Origin: Deinococcus ruber
GTDB lineage: Bacteria; Deinococcota; Deinococci; Deinococcales; Deinococcaceae
DNA length: 64,000 nt
Assembly (NCBI RefSeq): GCF_014648095.1
Contig: NZ_BMQL01000021.1
Coordinates: 27,394-91,393, forward strand
Direction: 5' to 3'
Positions 1-10,293 of this stretch are shown piece by piece (the first letter of the stretch is position 1; each line of letters starts with the position of its first letter). Position numbers and translations under genes: made by a program. Under the pieces are notes generated by a model. That model ran no database searches and had not been told where the DNA came from. It saw nothing but the letters and a program-made list of their open reading frames with translations.

Positions 1-1914
<1,914 letters not shown>

Positions 1915-1918
<4 letters not shown>

Positions 1919-3330
1919 GGTGCGCCTCCGGGGCCACCTGCAGGTGGCCCCCCTGGCGCGCCGCTTGCACGAGCGCCGGCGGCATTGGTAGTGACTGCCG
2001 CGCCGTCGAGCAGACCCGAAGGCGGCGTGGAGATGACCTGCGCTCCGTCGTCGATTCCGCTCACCACCGCTTGCGTACCCGCCTGTCCGATCACCGTCAC
2101 GTTATGCAGTTTCGATTTGCCGTTCTCGATGGTGAACACGTAGGTCTGGTCGTTGTCGGCCTGAAGCGCGGTACTGGGAATCAGGATGCCCTTGCCCACC
2201 GCGCTGCTGTAACTGACCGACCCTGCCGTGCCGAGGGCGGGCGTCGTGCCGGTCATGAAGCGGGCGGTCAGCGACACGTTGCCGTTGGTCGGTGTGCCCG
2301 CGTTCTGGGTGATCTTCAGCGGATACGTCTGCTGGCCCACCACGAAGCTGACCTCGCGCCCGTCGGTAAAACTGGTGCTCTCGGCGGGCGGCACGCTAAA
2401 CGTCACCTGCTTGTTGTTCGAGACGAGGGTGAAGGCGCTGGTTCCGGCGTTCAGGTACTCGCCGCCCGCCACCGAGATCGCGCTGATGGTGCCGTCGAAG
2501 GGGGCCACGACCCGCGCGTTGCTGACGGCCTGCTGCGCCTGCTTCAGCGTGATCTGAGCTTTCTCGACAGCCAGCCGCAGCTGAAGCAGCGTGCCATTCT
2601 GGGCGCTGTTGTTCTGATTGACTGCGTTCTGGGCGCTGGTCAGGGTCGAAAGCGCCTGCTGCACCTGACTGCTGGCGGTGTCGAGCGCGGTCTTGGCGAT
2701 GCCCCCGATGGCATAGAGCTTCTGGTCGGCAGCGTAACTCGTCTGGGCACTCTGATACGCTGCCTGCGCCGACGCCAGCGCCTGTGCCAGCTGGGCGCGA
2801 TTGCCGTTCACAGTCTGCGTCTGGGTCGTCAGCTGCACGCGGGCGGTATCGAGCGCGTTCTGGGCACTGTCTACCGCTGATGTCAGGTCGGTATTGTCGA
2901 GCGCGATGATGGTCTGTCCGGCCTTTACGCTGTCGCCCACCTGGGCATTGATGGCGCTGACGGTGCCGCTGGTGCGGGCTGCCACGGTGCTCTGTTTGCT
3001 GGCGCTGACGACGCCGGTGGCGCTGCGCTGCGTGGTCAGGGTGCCGCTCTTGATCGCCGCTGCCTGCACCGCGATGGTCGCGCCCGAGCCGCCAGTGCCG
3101 ACCGTTTGTGTGCTGCCGGATGGGGGGCTGCCCGTACCAACGCTGCCCGCCGCGCTCATCGTGCTGTTGGCCGGATGGCCGACCAGGTAGCCGCCGTAGC
3201 CTGCCACCACGATCAGCAGCGGGACAGCAAGCCACGTCCAGTGCCGCACGCGTGCGCTAGGCGGAGGATGCAACAGAGGCTGGTCTGTGAGTGGTGATTC
3301 AGCACGCGTTGGTCGAGAGACTTGGTTCAT
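1915..3330 (-). CDS. Membrane fusion protein (HlyD/AcrA-type RND adaptor)
   Basis: Periplasmic adaptor that joins the downstream RND pump to an outer-membrane channel. A short basic N-terminus is followed by one TM helix ([18 protein letters not shown]), then the first lipoyl half ([18 protein letters not shown]), a long Ala/Gln-rich alpha-helical hairpin (heptad-like, rich in AQNAL and AQLAQAL), the second lipoyl half ([20 protein letters not shown]), and beta-barrel and membrane-proximal domains. The C-terminal tail is Gly/Pro/Ala rich. The start is uncertain: ATG at 3330 gives the cleanest N-terminus, ATG at 3345 and TTG at 3351 are in frame. It overlaps the pump gene by 4 bp, so the two form an operon. 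Confidence 0.93.
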
Positions 3331-3351
3331 GCCGTATGCAAACATTTCCAA

Positions 3352-3766
3352 TCGAAGGTTCCGCGTAGATTCGGCGAACGCTGTGCGCTGAGTGTTCGCT
3401 GTTGACTGTGATTCCCGCTGGTTTCCTTGGCGATGGTCATCTTCAAGAGACGGAGGGAAGACAGTGGATGTTCATTGACGTTGCGGAACGGAGTGGCATG
3501 CCGTGATGCTGATCGTCAACTGTCGCATCCCAACGCAGACGTGCTGGACATCATTCTTCAGGCGCGATGCTGCGAGGATGAAAGGGGTGACGAAGGTGCA
3601 ACGGCGACGAACATCTGTCGCCGGGAAGGTGTCTTCGGCCGTTTTAACTGGCGAGTGAACAGATCGGGCCTTGCACGGGAATGTCCCCACACAGCTCATG
3701 CCTCGCGTCCGCTTCACTCGGGAGGTGAACGTCAATCCGGGCAGCCGGACGGGGACTGCAGGTTGC
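3352..3766. other. Gene-free stretch
   Basis: About 415 bp between the fusion-protein start and the ferric-reductase stop. It must carry the promoter of the efflux operon. Reading frames here are short and lack coding-like composition; I see no RNA gene or repeat. Confidence 0.5.
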
Positions 3767-4456
3767 TCACGCGCCTGTTCCTTTGTCGGTTCGGCCTCGG
3801 CGGCGCTTCCCGGCCTCCTCCACAAAACGCAGACCGAAGGTCAGCACGGCCCCGGCCACTGCCGCGCCGTACAGCGGCCCCAGGGCGTCGGTTCCTGCAA
3901 GAATGCTGTGCACGGTCAGCACCACGAATGCCGGGTAGGCCGTCAGATGCAGTGCTCGCCATCCTTGCAGGCTCAGGCGTTTGCGCCACACAGTCGAGAC
4001 ATACACCAGCGCTAAACCATAGACGCCCAGGGTACCCAGGCACATCGCCAGCGTCGCACTCCTCGACCACCACGGAACGAGCAGCGCCGTCAGCGGCTGG
4101 GCATGGGTGCCGTCCACTGCCAGGAACAGCCCGTGGGCCGTCCCCAGTACCAGCGCGAAGCCGCTCAGCAGGCCATGCCAGCCGTATTGCTGGGCCCGGA
4201 TCAGCCAGGGCGGGGCGTACCGGCTTCCCAGTAGTGCCCCAAAGGTTACGCTCAGTGCCAGCGCCAGGTACGCCGCGATGCCTGTCGCCCGCAAGAATGA
4301 GCTGGCCAGCGTTTCGGAGCTGGGCGTGAAGGCACTCAGCACGAAGCCGCCCAGCAGCAGCGCCGCCAGGAAAAGGGTCAGCAGTGCGTTGAGCCGGTTT
4401 CCAGTCACGGCGTTCGGCACCGGGGACGGTTTGCGTGAGACGGCAGCGTCCTTCAT
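3767..4456 (-). CDS. Ferric-reductase-like transmembrane protein (MsrQ/cytochrome b type)
   Basis: 229-aa integral membrane protein with about six hydrophobic helices. Histidines sit in the helices at positions typical of the ferric reductase-like transmembrane domain: WHGL and GTAHGL in one pair of helices and LHLTAYP and TVHS in the next, consistent with bis-His haem ligation across the membrane. This fold moves electrons across the inner membrane, for example to MsrP or to ferric iron. No MsrP-like molybdoprotein is adjacent. The gene follows the small membrane-protein gene at 4542-4754 on the same strand with an 85-bp gap and is probably co-transcribed. Function beyond trans-membrane electron transfer is inference. 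Confidence 0.85.
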   Translation of the reverse strand: MKDAAVSRKPSPVPNAVTGNRLNALLTLFLAALLLGGFVLSAFTPSSETLASSFLRATGIAAYLALALSVTFGALLGSRYAPPWLIRAQQYGWHGLLSGFALVLGTAHGLFLAVDGTHAQPLTALLVPWWSRSATLAMCLGTLGVYGLALVYVSTVWRKRLSLQGWRALHLTAYPAFVVLTVHSILAGTDALGPLYGAAVAGAVLTFGLRFVEEAGKRRRGRTDKGTGA

Positions 4457-4541
4457 GAACGCCCCCGGCCAGATTCGCTCTCAAGGGTTCTGCTGTCCAC
4501 GAACAGGCGCGCGGAGGTTCTGAGCGCGTGCGAATGACGTG

Positions 4542-4754
4542 TCATCCGTGCTGTTCCGCGCGTCCATCCCGGTTCCGGGCAAGTCGCTCAGTTCCGCCGA
4601 AGGGGGCTGATCCCTGGGCCAGCGCCCCCTGAAGGAGTTGCCCCGGACTGAATGGCCGATAGACGGCGGTGCCGATGCCGGCGGTCAAACTGATGAGCAG
4701 CAATGTCAGGCGGGTCGCGCGGACGTTGTCGAATTTCTTTGGTGGAGTGGGCAT
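4542..4754 (-). CDS. Small single-helix membrane protein, unknown function
   Basis: 70 aa. I chose ATG at 4754 because a GGAG lies about 8 nt upstream and the residues before it in the open frame look non-coding. The protein has a basic N-terminus (PPKKFDNVRATR), one hydrophobic helix (LTLLLISLTAGIGTAVY), then a short exported-looking tail. It precedes the ferric-reductase-like gene, so a small accessory or redox partner role is possible. I do not recognise a family. Confidence 0.6.
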   Translation of the reverse strand: MPTPPKKFDNVRATRLTLLLISLTAGIGTAVYRPFSPGQLLQGALAQGSAPFGGTERLARNRDGRAEQHG

Positions 4755-5064
4755 ACGAAGTCTCCAGGGCGGCTGACCAGGGTTCGGTTCTGGTACCACT
4801 GTCGCGTGGGCGGGGTACGCCGCTGAACGGCGGGTACAGAGGGCAGGTGTCGCTTTCTTTCGGCAGGCGTCTGGGCTGCCGGTGGGTGGAGTGTGGGAGG
4901 CGTCGTCCCGCATTTGACGCACTTGCCACGGAGAATTGATGAACCATGGTGGAGGGCCCGGGTGGTTTCGAGCTGGTCGGCAGGGAAGCCCGGGCAGCGG
5001 CGAGCGTCTGCACCTCAGGGGTGGACGTCATCAGGCGCAGGCAGGTCGGCACCGGTGCCCGTCC

Positions 5065-5096
5065 TTCACGGGTTCATTACATGCCGCCCGTACACT
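5065..5096 (+). promoter_or_regulatory. Putative response-regulator box 1 (upstream of the regulator gene)
   Basis: Begins TTCACGGGTTCATTACATG and shares a TTCA-N8-RTTACAT-N2-CGC core with sites at 7118 and 8969. It overlaps the presumed promoter of the two-component operon, consistent with autoregulation. The assignment to this regulator is inference from repetition and location. Confidence 0.55.
5091..5096 (+). promoter_or_regulatory. -10 element of a leaderless promoter
   Basis: TACACT ends 6 nt before the ATG at 5103, the spacing expected if transcription starts at the start codon. This supports the 5103 start over the longer open frame. Confidence 0.5.
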
Positions 5097-5102
5097 GCGG
5101 GC

Positions 5103-5777
5103 ATGCGCTTGATGCTGCTGGAGGACGACGACCGGTTACGGGCCCTGATCCGGACAGGCTTGCAGGAATCCGGGCACAGCGTCGAGGACGTCGGCTCCGC
5201 CCGCGAGGGCTTCAACCTGGCGTCCTCTGGCGGGTTTGACGCCCTGATCCTGGACGTGATGCTGCCGGAGGGTCAGGAGGCCGGGTTCGGGGTCGCCCAG
5301 CGCCTGCGTGATGAGGGGGACACCACCCCGATCCTGTTCCTGACCGCGCGGGCCGATGTGGAGTCCCGGCTGACCGGACTGGAGGTCGGCGACGACTACC
5401 TGAGCAAGCCCTTCGACTTTCGCGAGTTGCGCGCCCGCCTTTCAGGGCTGGTTCGCCGCGCGGGGGGCCAGGCCAGCAATGCCGTTGCGCTGCCCGGAGG
5501 CTTCCAACTGCACCTGTCGAAACGCCAGATCACCGATGCTGCCGGAGAGACGGTGCCGCTCACGCCCAAGGAATTCGAGCTGCTCGAAGGGCTCGCCCTG
5601 CATGCTGAGCGGGCCTACTCGCGCGAGGAGTTGATCACGCGCATCTGGTCGGGCCAGCCGGACGTTGACAGCCGGGTGGTGGATGTCTACGTCCGCAACC
5701 TGCGCCGCAAGCTCGGTGAGGACATGATCCTGACGGTTCGGGGGCACGGCTACCGACTCGGCGAGGGCGCGGGGTGA
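5103..5777 (+). CDS. OmpR/PhoB-type response regulator
   Basis: 224 aa. Receiver domain (residues 1-~118) with acidic pocket EDDD at 7-10, phospho-acceptor D51 in LILDVMLPEG, the Thr in FLTAR and Lys in YLSKPFD. The C-terminal winged helix (about 130-220) has LTPKEFELLEGL and the recognition-helix region VVDVYVRNLRRKLG followed by VRGHGYRLG. An insertion of a few residues (GQEAG) lies just after the acceptor loop. The start is set by the leaderless-type -10. Its stop overlaps the kinase start (GTGA), so the two are one operon. A repeated box upstream suggests it regulates itself and the 7.1-9.1 kb genes. Confidence 0.95.
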   Translation: MRLMLLEDDDRLRALIRTGLQESGHSVEDVGSAREGFNLASSGGFDALILDVMLPEGQEAGFGVAQRLRDEGDTTPILFLTARADVESRLTGLEVGDDYLSKPFDFRELRARLSGLVRRAGGQASNAVALPGGFQLHLSKRQITDAAGETVPLTPKEFELLEGLALHAERAYSREELITRIWSGQPDVDSRVVDVYVRNLRRKLGEDMILTVRGHGYRLGEGAG

Positions 5778-7099
5778 GCCTCCGCTGGCGGCTGACGCTG
5801 ACCTACGCGGCGCTGCTGGGCCTGATGCTGCTGGTCGCGGGCTCCCTGAGTTACGTGGCACTGCGCCACACGCTGTATGCCACTCTGGACGAATCCCTGC
5901 GGGTCTTCGCTCAGAAACAGGCCGATCAGGACCGCAAACCGGAGGTCAACGCCCACCTTGACCCCTCTGTTGACGTGAGGGCGGCGTTCGACGCGCTCAA
6001 CCGGCAGCAGCCGATCCGCATGACGGTCTACGACCATGGCGGGAACATCCTGGACTGGGGGCCGTCGCGCGTCGGTTTTCTTCCCAGAGCCGGGACGGTG
6101 CAGCTCGGCTCAGAGCGCGTGTTCGTGTTGAAGACGCCCCGGGGCTGGATCCAGACGAGTCAGTCGGACGCGGATGTCCGGGCGTCGCTGTGGCAGATTC
6201 TCCGCCTCGGCCTGCTGGGCGTGCCGATCATGCTGCTCGTGGCCCTGGGCATCGGCTACGGTCTGGCCGACCGGGCGCTTAGGCCAGTCGATCAGGTCAG
6301 CGATCTGGCGGCCCGGATCGCCCGCAGCGGTCATCCCGGGGAACGGGTGCCGCAAGCACCCGGCGCGGATGAACTGGCCCGACTGACCCAGACCATCAAC
6401 GACATGCTCGGCAAGCTGGACGCGCAACTGACCCGTGAGCGCCTCTTCGCGCACGCCAGCGCCCACGAACTCCGAACGCCGATCAGCGTGATTCGGACCG
6501 CAACCGGCCTGGCGCTCGAGCAGGACCGAGCCCCGGAGCAGTACCGGGAAACCCTGTGGCAGATCCATGCGGTCAGCGAGGACATGAGCGCCCTGACCGG
6601 CCGCCTGATGACGCTGGCCTCTGCCACCCGGCCCGCCGAGCAACGCGCGGTGAACCTGGCGGACGTGGTGCTGATGGCCACCGAGGTACATGCCAGGGAA
6701 ACTCAGGAGAAACAGATGCATCTTCAGGTGTCGGTGGAAGACGCCGCCACGTCCGGAGATTTCAACGCGCTGGTGCTGGCCGCCGGGAACCTGATCCAGA
6801 ACGCCATTAAGTACAGTCCCCAGGGCTCATCGATCGACGTCTCCTGCGAGGTGGACGCCACGCAGGTTCGCCTGGTCGTGCAGGACGCCGGTCCTGGGAT
6901 TCCCGAAACGGAGATGCCGCGCCTGACCCAACCGTTCCAGCGGGGGGCGCAGACCCAGAACCTCAGTGGGGCGGGCCTGGGCCTGGCCCTGGTGCAGACG
7001 GTGATGGAGGCGCATGGCGGTCGTCTGGAGCTGGTGAACCGGCCGCAGGGCGGATTGGGCGCAACGCTGGTGCTGCCCCGGAGACTGTCGTCCGATTGA
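5774..7099 (+). CDS. Membrane sensor histidine kinase
   Basis: 441 aa partner of the preceding regulator. Order: TM1 (about 8-30), periplasmic sensor of ~110 residues, TM2 (about 143-165), HAMP (about 167-220), HisKA dimerisation domain with phospho-His H231 in HASAHELRTP, then the ATPase domain with N box (GNLIQNAIKYSP), G1 (DAGPGIPE) and G2 (GAGLGLALV). All catalytic motifs look intact. It starts with GTG overlapping the regulator stop. The sensed signal is not evident; the downstream secreted genes hint at an envelope cue. Confidence 0.95.
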   Translation: MSLRWRLTLTYAALLGLMLLVAGSLSYVALRHTLYATLDESLRVFAQKQADQDRKPEVNAHLDPSVDVRAAFDALNRQQPIRMTVYDHGGNILDWGPSRVGFLPRAGTVQLGSERVFVLKTPRGWIQTSQSDADVRASLWQILRLGLLGVPIMLLVALGIGYGLADRALRPVDQVSDLAARIARSGHPGERVPQAPGADELARLTQTINDMLGKLDAQLTRERLFAHASAHELRTPISVIRTATGLALEQDRAPEQYRETLWQIHAVSEDMSALTGRLMTLASATRPAEQRAVNLADVVLMATEVHARETQEKQMHLQVSVEDAATSGDFNALVLAAGNLIQNAIKYSPQGSSIDVSCEVDATQVRLVVQDAGPGIPETEMPRLTQPFQRGAQTQNLSGAGLGLALVQTVMEAHGGRLELVNRPQGGLGATLVLPRRLSSD

Positions 7100-7566
7100 C
7101 CGTTCACCGGACGCTTCTTCACAAAATCGTTACATGACGCTGTCAACATCAAGACAGGAAAAGAAATCGCTTTTCCAGACGTTAAACGACGCCAGTCAGA
7201 AATCTCAGGCAGATCGATAGATGAAGGGCGCGCTGACTCCATCTCCTGGAGATGAAGTTCCTAGAAGTGTGCAGCCAACATCACATAAAGGGCCTCTGTT
7301 CGGTAGAGAGCCTACGGGATGTTGTCGAATTTCGAGACAGAGGAGGTCGTGCAGGCGAAAGATGAAAGACAGAAACAGACAAGCACAGAAATGTTGATAC
7401 ACGCCTCTGCCATCTGGAACAGCCGCCGTCCAAAGGATGTGTTCTACCTCGGGATCGACCCCATTCCATTTTGAGCCATCCCTGGTTCCCGGCTGTGGTC
7501 TTCAGTCCGCCAGCACACCCACGCATCTTTCCCACCGGATCGACCGGCCCTCACAGGAGAACCACC
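7100..7566. other. Long upstream region between kinase and DUF4397 gene
   Basis: About 465 bp. It holds regulator box 2 at 7118 and, at its right end, the AGGAG ribosome site of the next gene. Reading frames inside are short and do not look coding. The box lies some 400 bp before the next start codon, so either the leader is long or the box serves something else. Confidence 0.5.
7118..7149 (+). promoter_or_regulatory. Putative response-regulator box 2
   Basis: TTCACAAAATCGTTACATG followed by ACGCTGTCAACAT. TTACA and TGTCA are 11 bp apart, one helical turn, as in tandem half-sites of OmpR/PhoB-type regulators. Shares 20-plus positions with the site at 8969. Confidence 0.55.
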
Positions 7567-7953
7567 ATGAAGAACTTCAAGATCAACCGCAGCACCCTGA
7601 ACCCCGTCAACGGTCTCATCGCCCTGATCCTGAGCGCCGGTCTGCTCGGCAGCTCCGCGTTCGCTCAGCAGAGTGCCACCTCCAGCATGTCTGTGGCGGC
7701 GACCTCACAGGTCAGCCTCGCCCAGGGCCTGGACATCTATGTCGACGGCAAGCTGGCGGTCTCGGGCGCTCTGGCGTACTCGAACAACATTCTGACGTTG
7801 GACGGTCACGGCTTCCACACCGTCACGGTGTTCAAGCATGGTGACACCGCCGCCACAGCGGCACCGCTCTCCAGCAGCGCACATTTCAACACCGCGTCCA
7901 GCCAGGTGGTGCACCTGGTGGTCGGCGGAACGTACGAAGCCATTCTCTACTGA
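7567..7953 (+). CDS. Secreted DUF4397-like protein
   Basis: 128 aa. A signal peptide (basic start, hydrophobic core, SSAFA cleavage region) precedes a compact beta-rich domain containing LDIYVDGKLAVSGALAY and HTVTVFKHG, the pattern of DUF4397 domains that bacteria export to the periplasm or surface. The ATG is preceded by AGGAG at good spacing, which rules out the longer frame. It follows regulator box 2 and probably belongs to the envelope regulon of the two-component system. Role unknown. Confidence 0.8.
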   Translation: MKNFKINRSTLNPVNGLIALILSAGLLGSSAFAQQSATSSMSVAATSQVSLAQGLDIYVDGKLAVSGALAYSNNILTLDGHGFHTVTVFKHGDTAATAAPLSSSAHFNTASSQVVHLVVGGTYEAILY

Positions 7954-8114
7954 CTTGACCCAAGCAGGCGGAGAACACAGCGCGTTGGGCGGCCTCTCGC
8001 TCTAACCGCGCGGCTCAGAGGGCTCGCAAAGCCAGGCCTGGTGATGTTCAGAGGCAGCTGGATCCACAGGTTCCGCCGCCGTTCATTCACAGCGATACTT
8101 CCCAAAGGAGTCCC

Positions 8115-8900
8115 ATGACCGGAAAATTTGCTTCCCTCCCTACGTCTCTGCGCCGTTCGAAAGTTCCGGAGGTGACGGCCCTGTTCTGGGTCATCAAGGT
8201 TCTGACCACTGGCATGGGAGAAGCGGCCGCTGACTTCCTCGGACAGCAGGGCCTGTGGCTTGCCGCCGGCATCGGCGGCGTCGGTCTGGTCGCCGCCCTG
8301 GTCTGGCAGTTCAGGGCCACCCACTACCAGCCTCTCACCTACTGGAGCACCGTCTCCTGGGTCGCGGTCTTCGGAACGGTCGCTGCCGACGTCGTTGGTC
8401 ACAATGGTCTGGATTTGCCGCTGACCGTCACCACCACCGGCTACGCGGTCGGCGTAGTCGCCGTATTTTTCTTCTGGTACCGGACCGAACACACCCTGTC
8501 GGTGCATAGCATCAGTACGCCGCGCCGGGAGGCCTTCTACTGGCTGACCGTGCTGCTGAGCTTCGCCCTCGGGACGGCGGCGGGAGACCTGACGGCGTTC
8601 GTGCTCGGTCTCGGCTTCGCGACCTCGGCCGTGATGTTCGCCGCGGCTATCGCAGTGCCCTGGGTACTGTACCGCCGCCGCCTCATCGGCGAGGTTCCGG
8701 CTTTCTGGAGCGCGTATGTCCTGACCCGCCCCCTGGGCGCGTCGGTGGCCGACTGGCTCGGGAAGGGCTCGCCGCGGGGTCTCGGTCTGGGCGACGGCGT
8801 GGTGACCCTGGGCGCGCTGGCCCTGATCGCCCTGCTGGTCGGCCAGCTGATTCGCAGCCGGGCACATGTCCAGACAGATGCCCGCGCCTATTCCCACTGA
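8115..8900 (+). CDS. COG4705-like four-repeat membrane protein
   Basis: 261 aa, about eight hydrophobic helices. A motif is repeated four times: KVLTTGMGEAAADFL, SWVAVFGTVAADVV, LLSFALGTAAGDLTA and VLTRPLGASVADWL, so the protein is built from four related two-helix units (roughly residues 17-75, 76-135, 138-195 and 195-255). This is the architecture of the poorly characterised COG4705 membrane-anchored proteins. GGAG sits before the ATG. The conserved small and acidic residues in the repeated helices could line a channel or bind metal; that is inference. Confidence 0.8.
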   Translation: MTGKFASLPTSLRRSKVPEVTALFWVIKVLTTGMGEAAADFLGQQGLWLAAGIGGVGLVAALVWQFRATHYQPLTYWSTVSWVAVFGTVAADVVGHNGLDLPLTVTTTGYAVGVVAVFFFWYRTEHTLSVHSISTPRREAFYWLTVLLSFALGTAAGDLTAFVLGLGFATSAVMFAAAIAVPWVLYRRRLIGEVPAFWSAYVLTRPLGASVADWLGKGSPRGLGLGDGVVTLGALALIALLVGQLIRSRAHVQTDARAYSH

Positions 8901-8968
8901 ACACCGCCATCCCCTCCGGATGCCGCGCCCTTAAACACGTTGCCGCGCGACCATTGACTTGACGTCGC

Positions 8969-8999
8969 TTCATAGAACCGTTACATCCCGCTGTCAGCC
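8969..8999 (+). promoter_or_regulatory. Putative response-regulator box 3 (upstream of DUF3500 genes)
   Basis: TTCATAGAACCGTTACATC followed by CCGCTGTCA, matching box 2 with the same 11-bp spacing of TTACA and TGTCA. It is about 85-110 bp upstream of the DUF3500 start. Confidence 0.55.
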
Positions 9000-9081
9000 T
9001 GGGCGTTGGGGACGCACGCACCTGTGTCGTTCGGAAACCTAAGGCCGGGCAACACCCAAGCGAACTTAAGGAGGGGACACA

Positions 9082-10269
9082 ATGAAGAAGAACTGGATAC
9101 TTTCTGGCGTGGCCGCCGCGACCCTGACCGGGGCCTCCGTGGCCCAGAACGTCTCGACGGCCCTGGCCGCGACCACGGCCACAGTCCCGGCAGCCGACGC
9201 CCAGACCACCAAGGTCGTGGCCGCCGCCAACGCCTTCCTGGCCACCCTGAGCACCGCGCAGAAGAAGGCTGTTTTGTTCGCCTGGACAGACGACACGCAG
9301 CGGAAGAACTGGTCGAACTTTCCGCTGGGCGGCCCGGGGGCCAACCGCAAGGGCGTGCGCTGGGGCGAGTTGAATGCCGCGCAGCGCGCCGTCCTGATGA
9401 ACTTGCTCGGCACCGTCCTGAGTCCGTCGGGCGTGGCGATGGTCAAAGGCCAGATGCTCGCCGACGACCTGATCCGGGCCACCGACCAGGGACAGGGGCC
9501 AGCCGGGGCAGGCGGCCCACCCGCTTCAGGTGGGACGAGTCCTACAGCGGGACAGGCCACGCCCCCGGCTGGCGCACCAGCAGGCGGCCTGCCTGCTGGC
9601 AGTCGTCCCCAGGTGAGCTTCGGCAGCGAGTATTACTTCGTGTCGTTCGTGGGCACGCCGTCGAGCAGCTCGCCCTGGATGCTGCAGTTCGGCGGGCACC
9701 ACCTGGCGATCAATGCCACCGTCGTCGGCAAGGACGTTACGCTCTCGCCCAGCCTGACCGGCGGGGAACCGATCAAGGTCGCCTTCAACGGGAAAACCTA
9801 TACCCTGGTGCCGAACGTGCCCGTCGAGGCGCAGGCAGCGTATGCGCTGCTCCAGACGCTCAGCGCCGCCCAGAAGGCCAAGGCGGTCATCAGCACCACG
9901 CGCGCGGACCTCGTGCTGGGGCCAGGCCACGACGGACAGGTGCTGCAACCCGAGGGCCTTCCCGGTAGCGCGATGACGGCGGCGCAACGAACGCAGTTTC
10001 TGGCGCTGATCAGGGATCGGTTGGGCATCCTGAACGCCGACGACCTCGCCGCCAAGATGACCACCATCACACAGAACATCGACAAGACGTATTTCGCCTG
10101 GTGGGGGCCGACCACCTCGGCGGGGGCCGCGTACCACCGCGTGACCGGCCCGACGGTGATCATCGAGTTCGCTCCGCAGTCCAACGACGGCGACCCAGCC
10201 AACCACCTGCACAACATGTACCGCGACCCCACCAACGAGTACGGCGCGGCCTGGACGAAGCTCAAGTAG
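9082..10269 (+). CDS. Secreted DUF3500 protein, copy 1
   Basis: 395 aa. The signal peptide covers about 1-30 (MKKNWILSGV start, ALAA end). The mature part carries the DUF3500 hallmarks AFLATLSTAQKKAVLFAWTD, NWSNFP and PWMLQFGGHHLAINATVVG, and a C-terminal block ending in HLHNMYRDPTNEYG. Relative to copy 2 it has an extra Gly/Pro/Ala-rich linker at about 136-177. An AAGGAGG precedes the ATG. It starts a run of four same-strand genes to 13272. DUF3500 has no assigned biochemistry; the paired His residues in GGHHL and HLH suggest metal binding. Confidence 0.9.
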   Translation: MKKNWILSGVAAATLTGASVAQNVSTALAATTATVPAADAQTTKVVAAANAFLATLSTAQKKAVLFAWTDDTQRKNWSNFPLGGPGANRKGVRWGELNAAQRAVLMNLLGTVLSPSGVAMVKGQMLADDLIRATDQGQGPAGAGGPPASGGTSPTAGQATPPAGAPAGGLPAGSRPQVSFGSEYYFVSFVGTPSSSSPWMLQFGGHHLAINATVVGKDVTLSPSLTGGEPIKVAFNGKTYTLVPNVPVEAQAAYALLQTLSAAQKAKAVISTTRADLVLGPGHDGQVLQPEGLPGSAMTAAQRTQFLALIRDRLGILNADDLAAKMTTITQNIDKTYFAWWGPTTSAGAAYHRVTGPTVIIEFAPQSNDGDPANHLHNMYRDPTNEYGAAWTKLK

Positions 10270-10293
10270 CTGCTGAACCTGGAGGAAGACGTG

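Larger units (their letters stand above)
4755..5102. other. Divergent intergenic region upstream of the two-component genes
   Basis: About 350 bp between divergent genes. It holds the promoter and ribosome site of the small membrane-protein gene, and at its right end the regulator box and -10 described separately. No further gene is supported. Confidence 0.5.
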
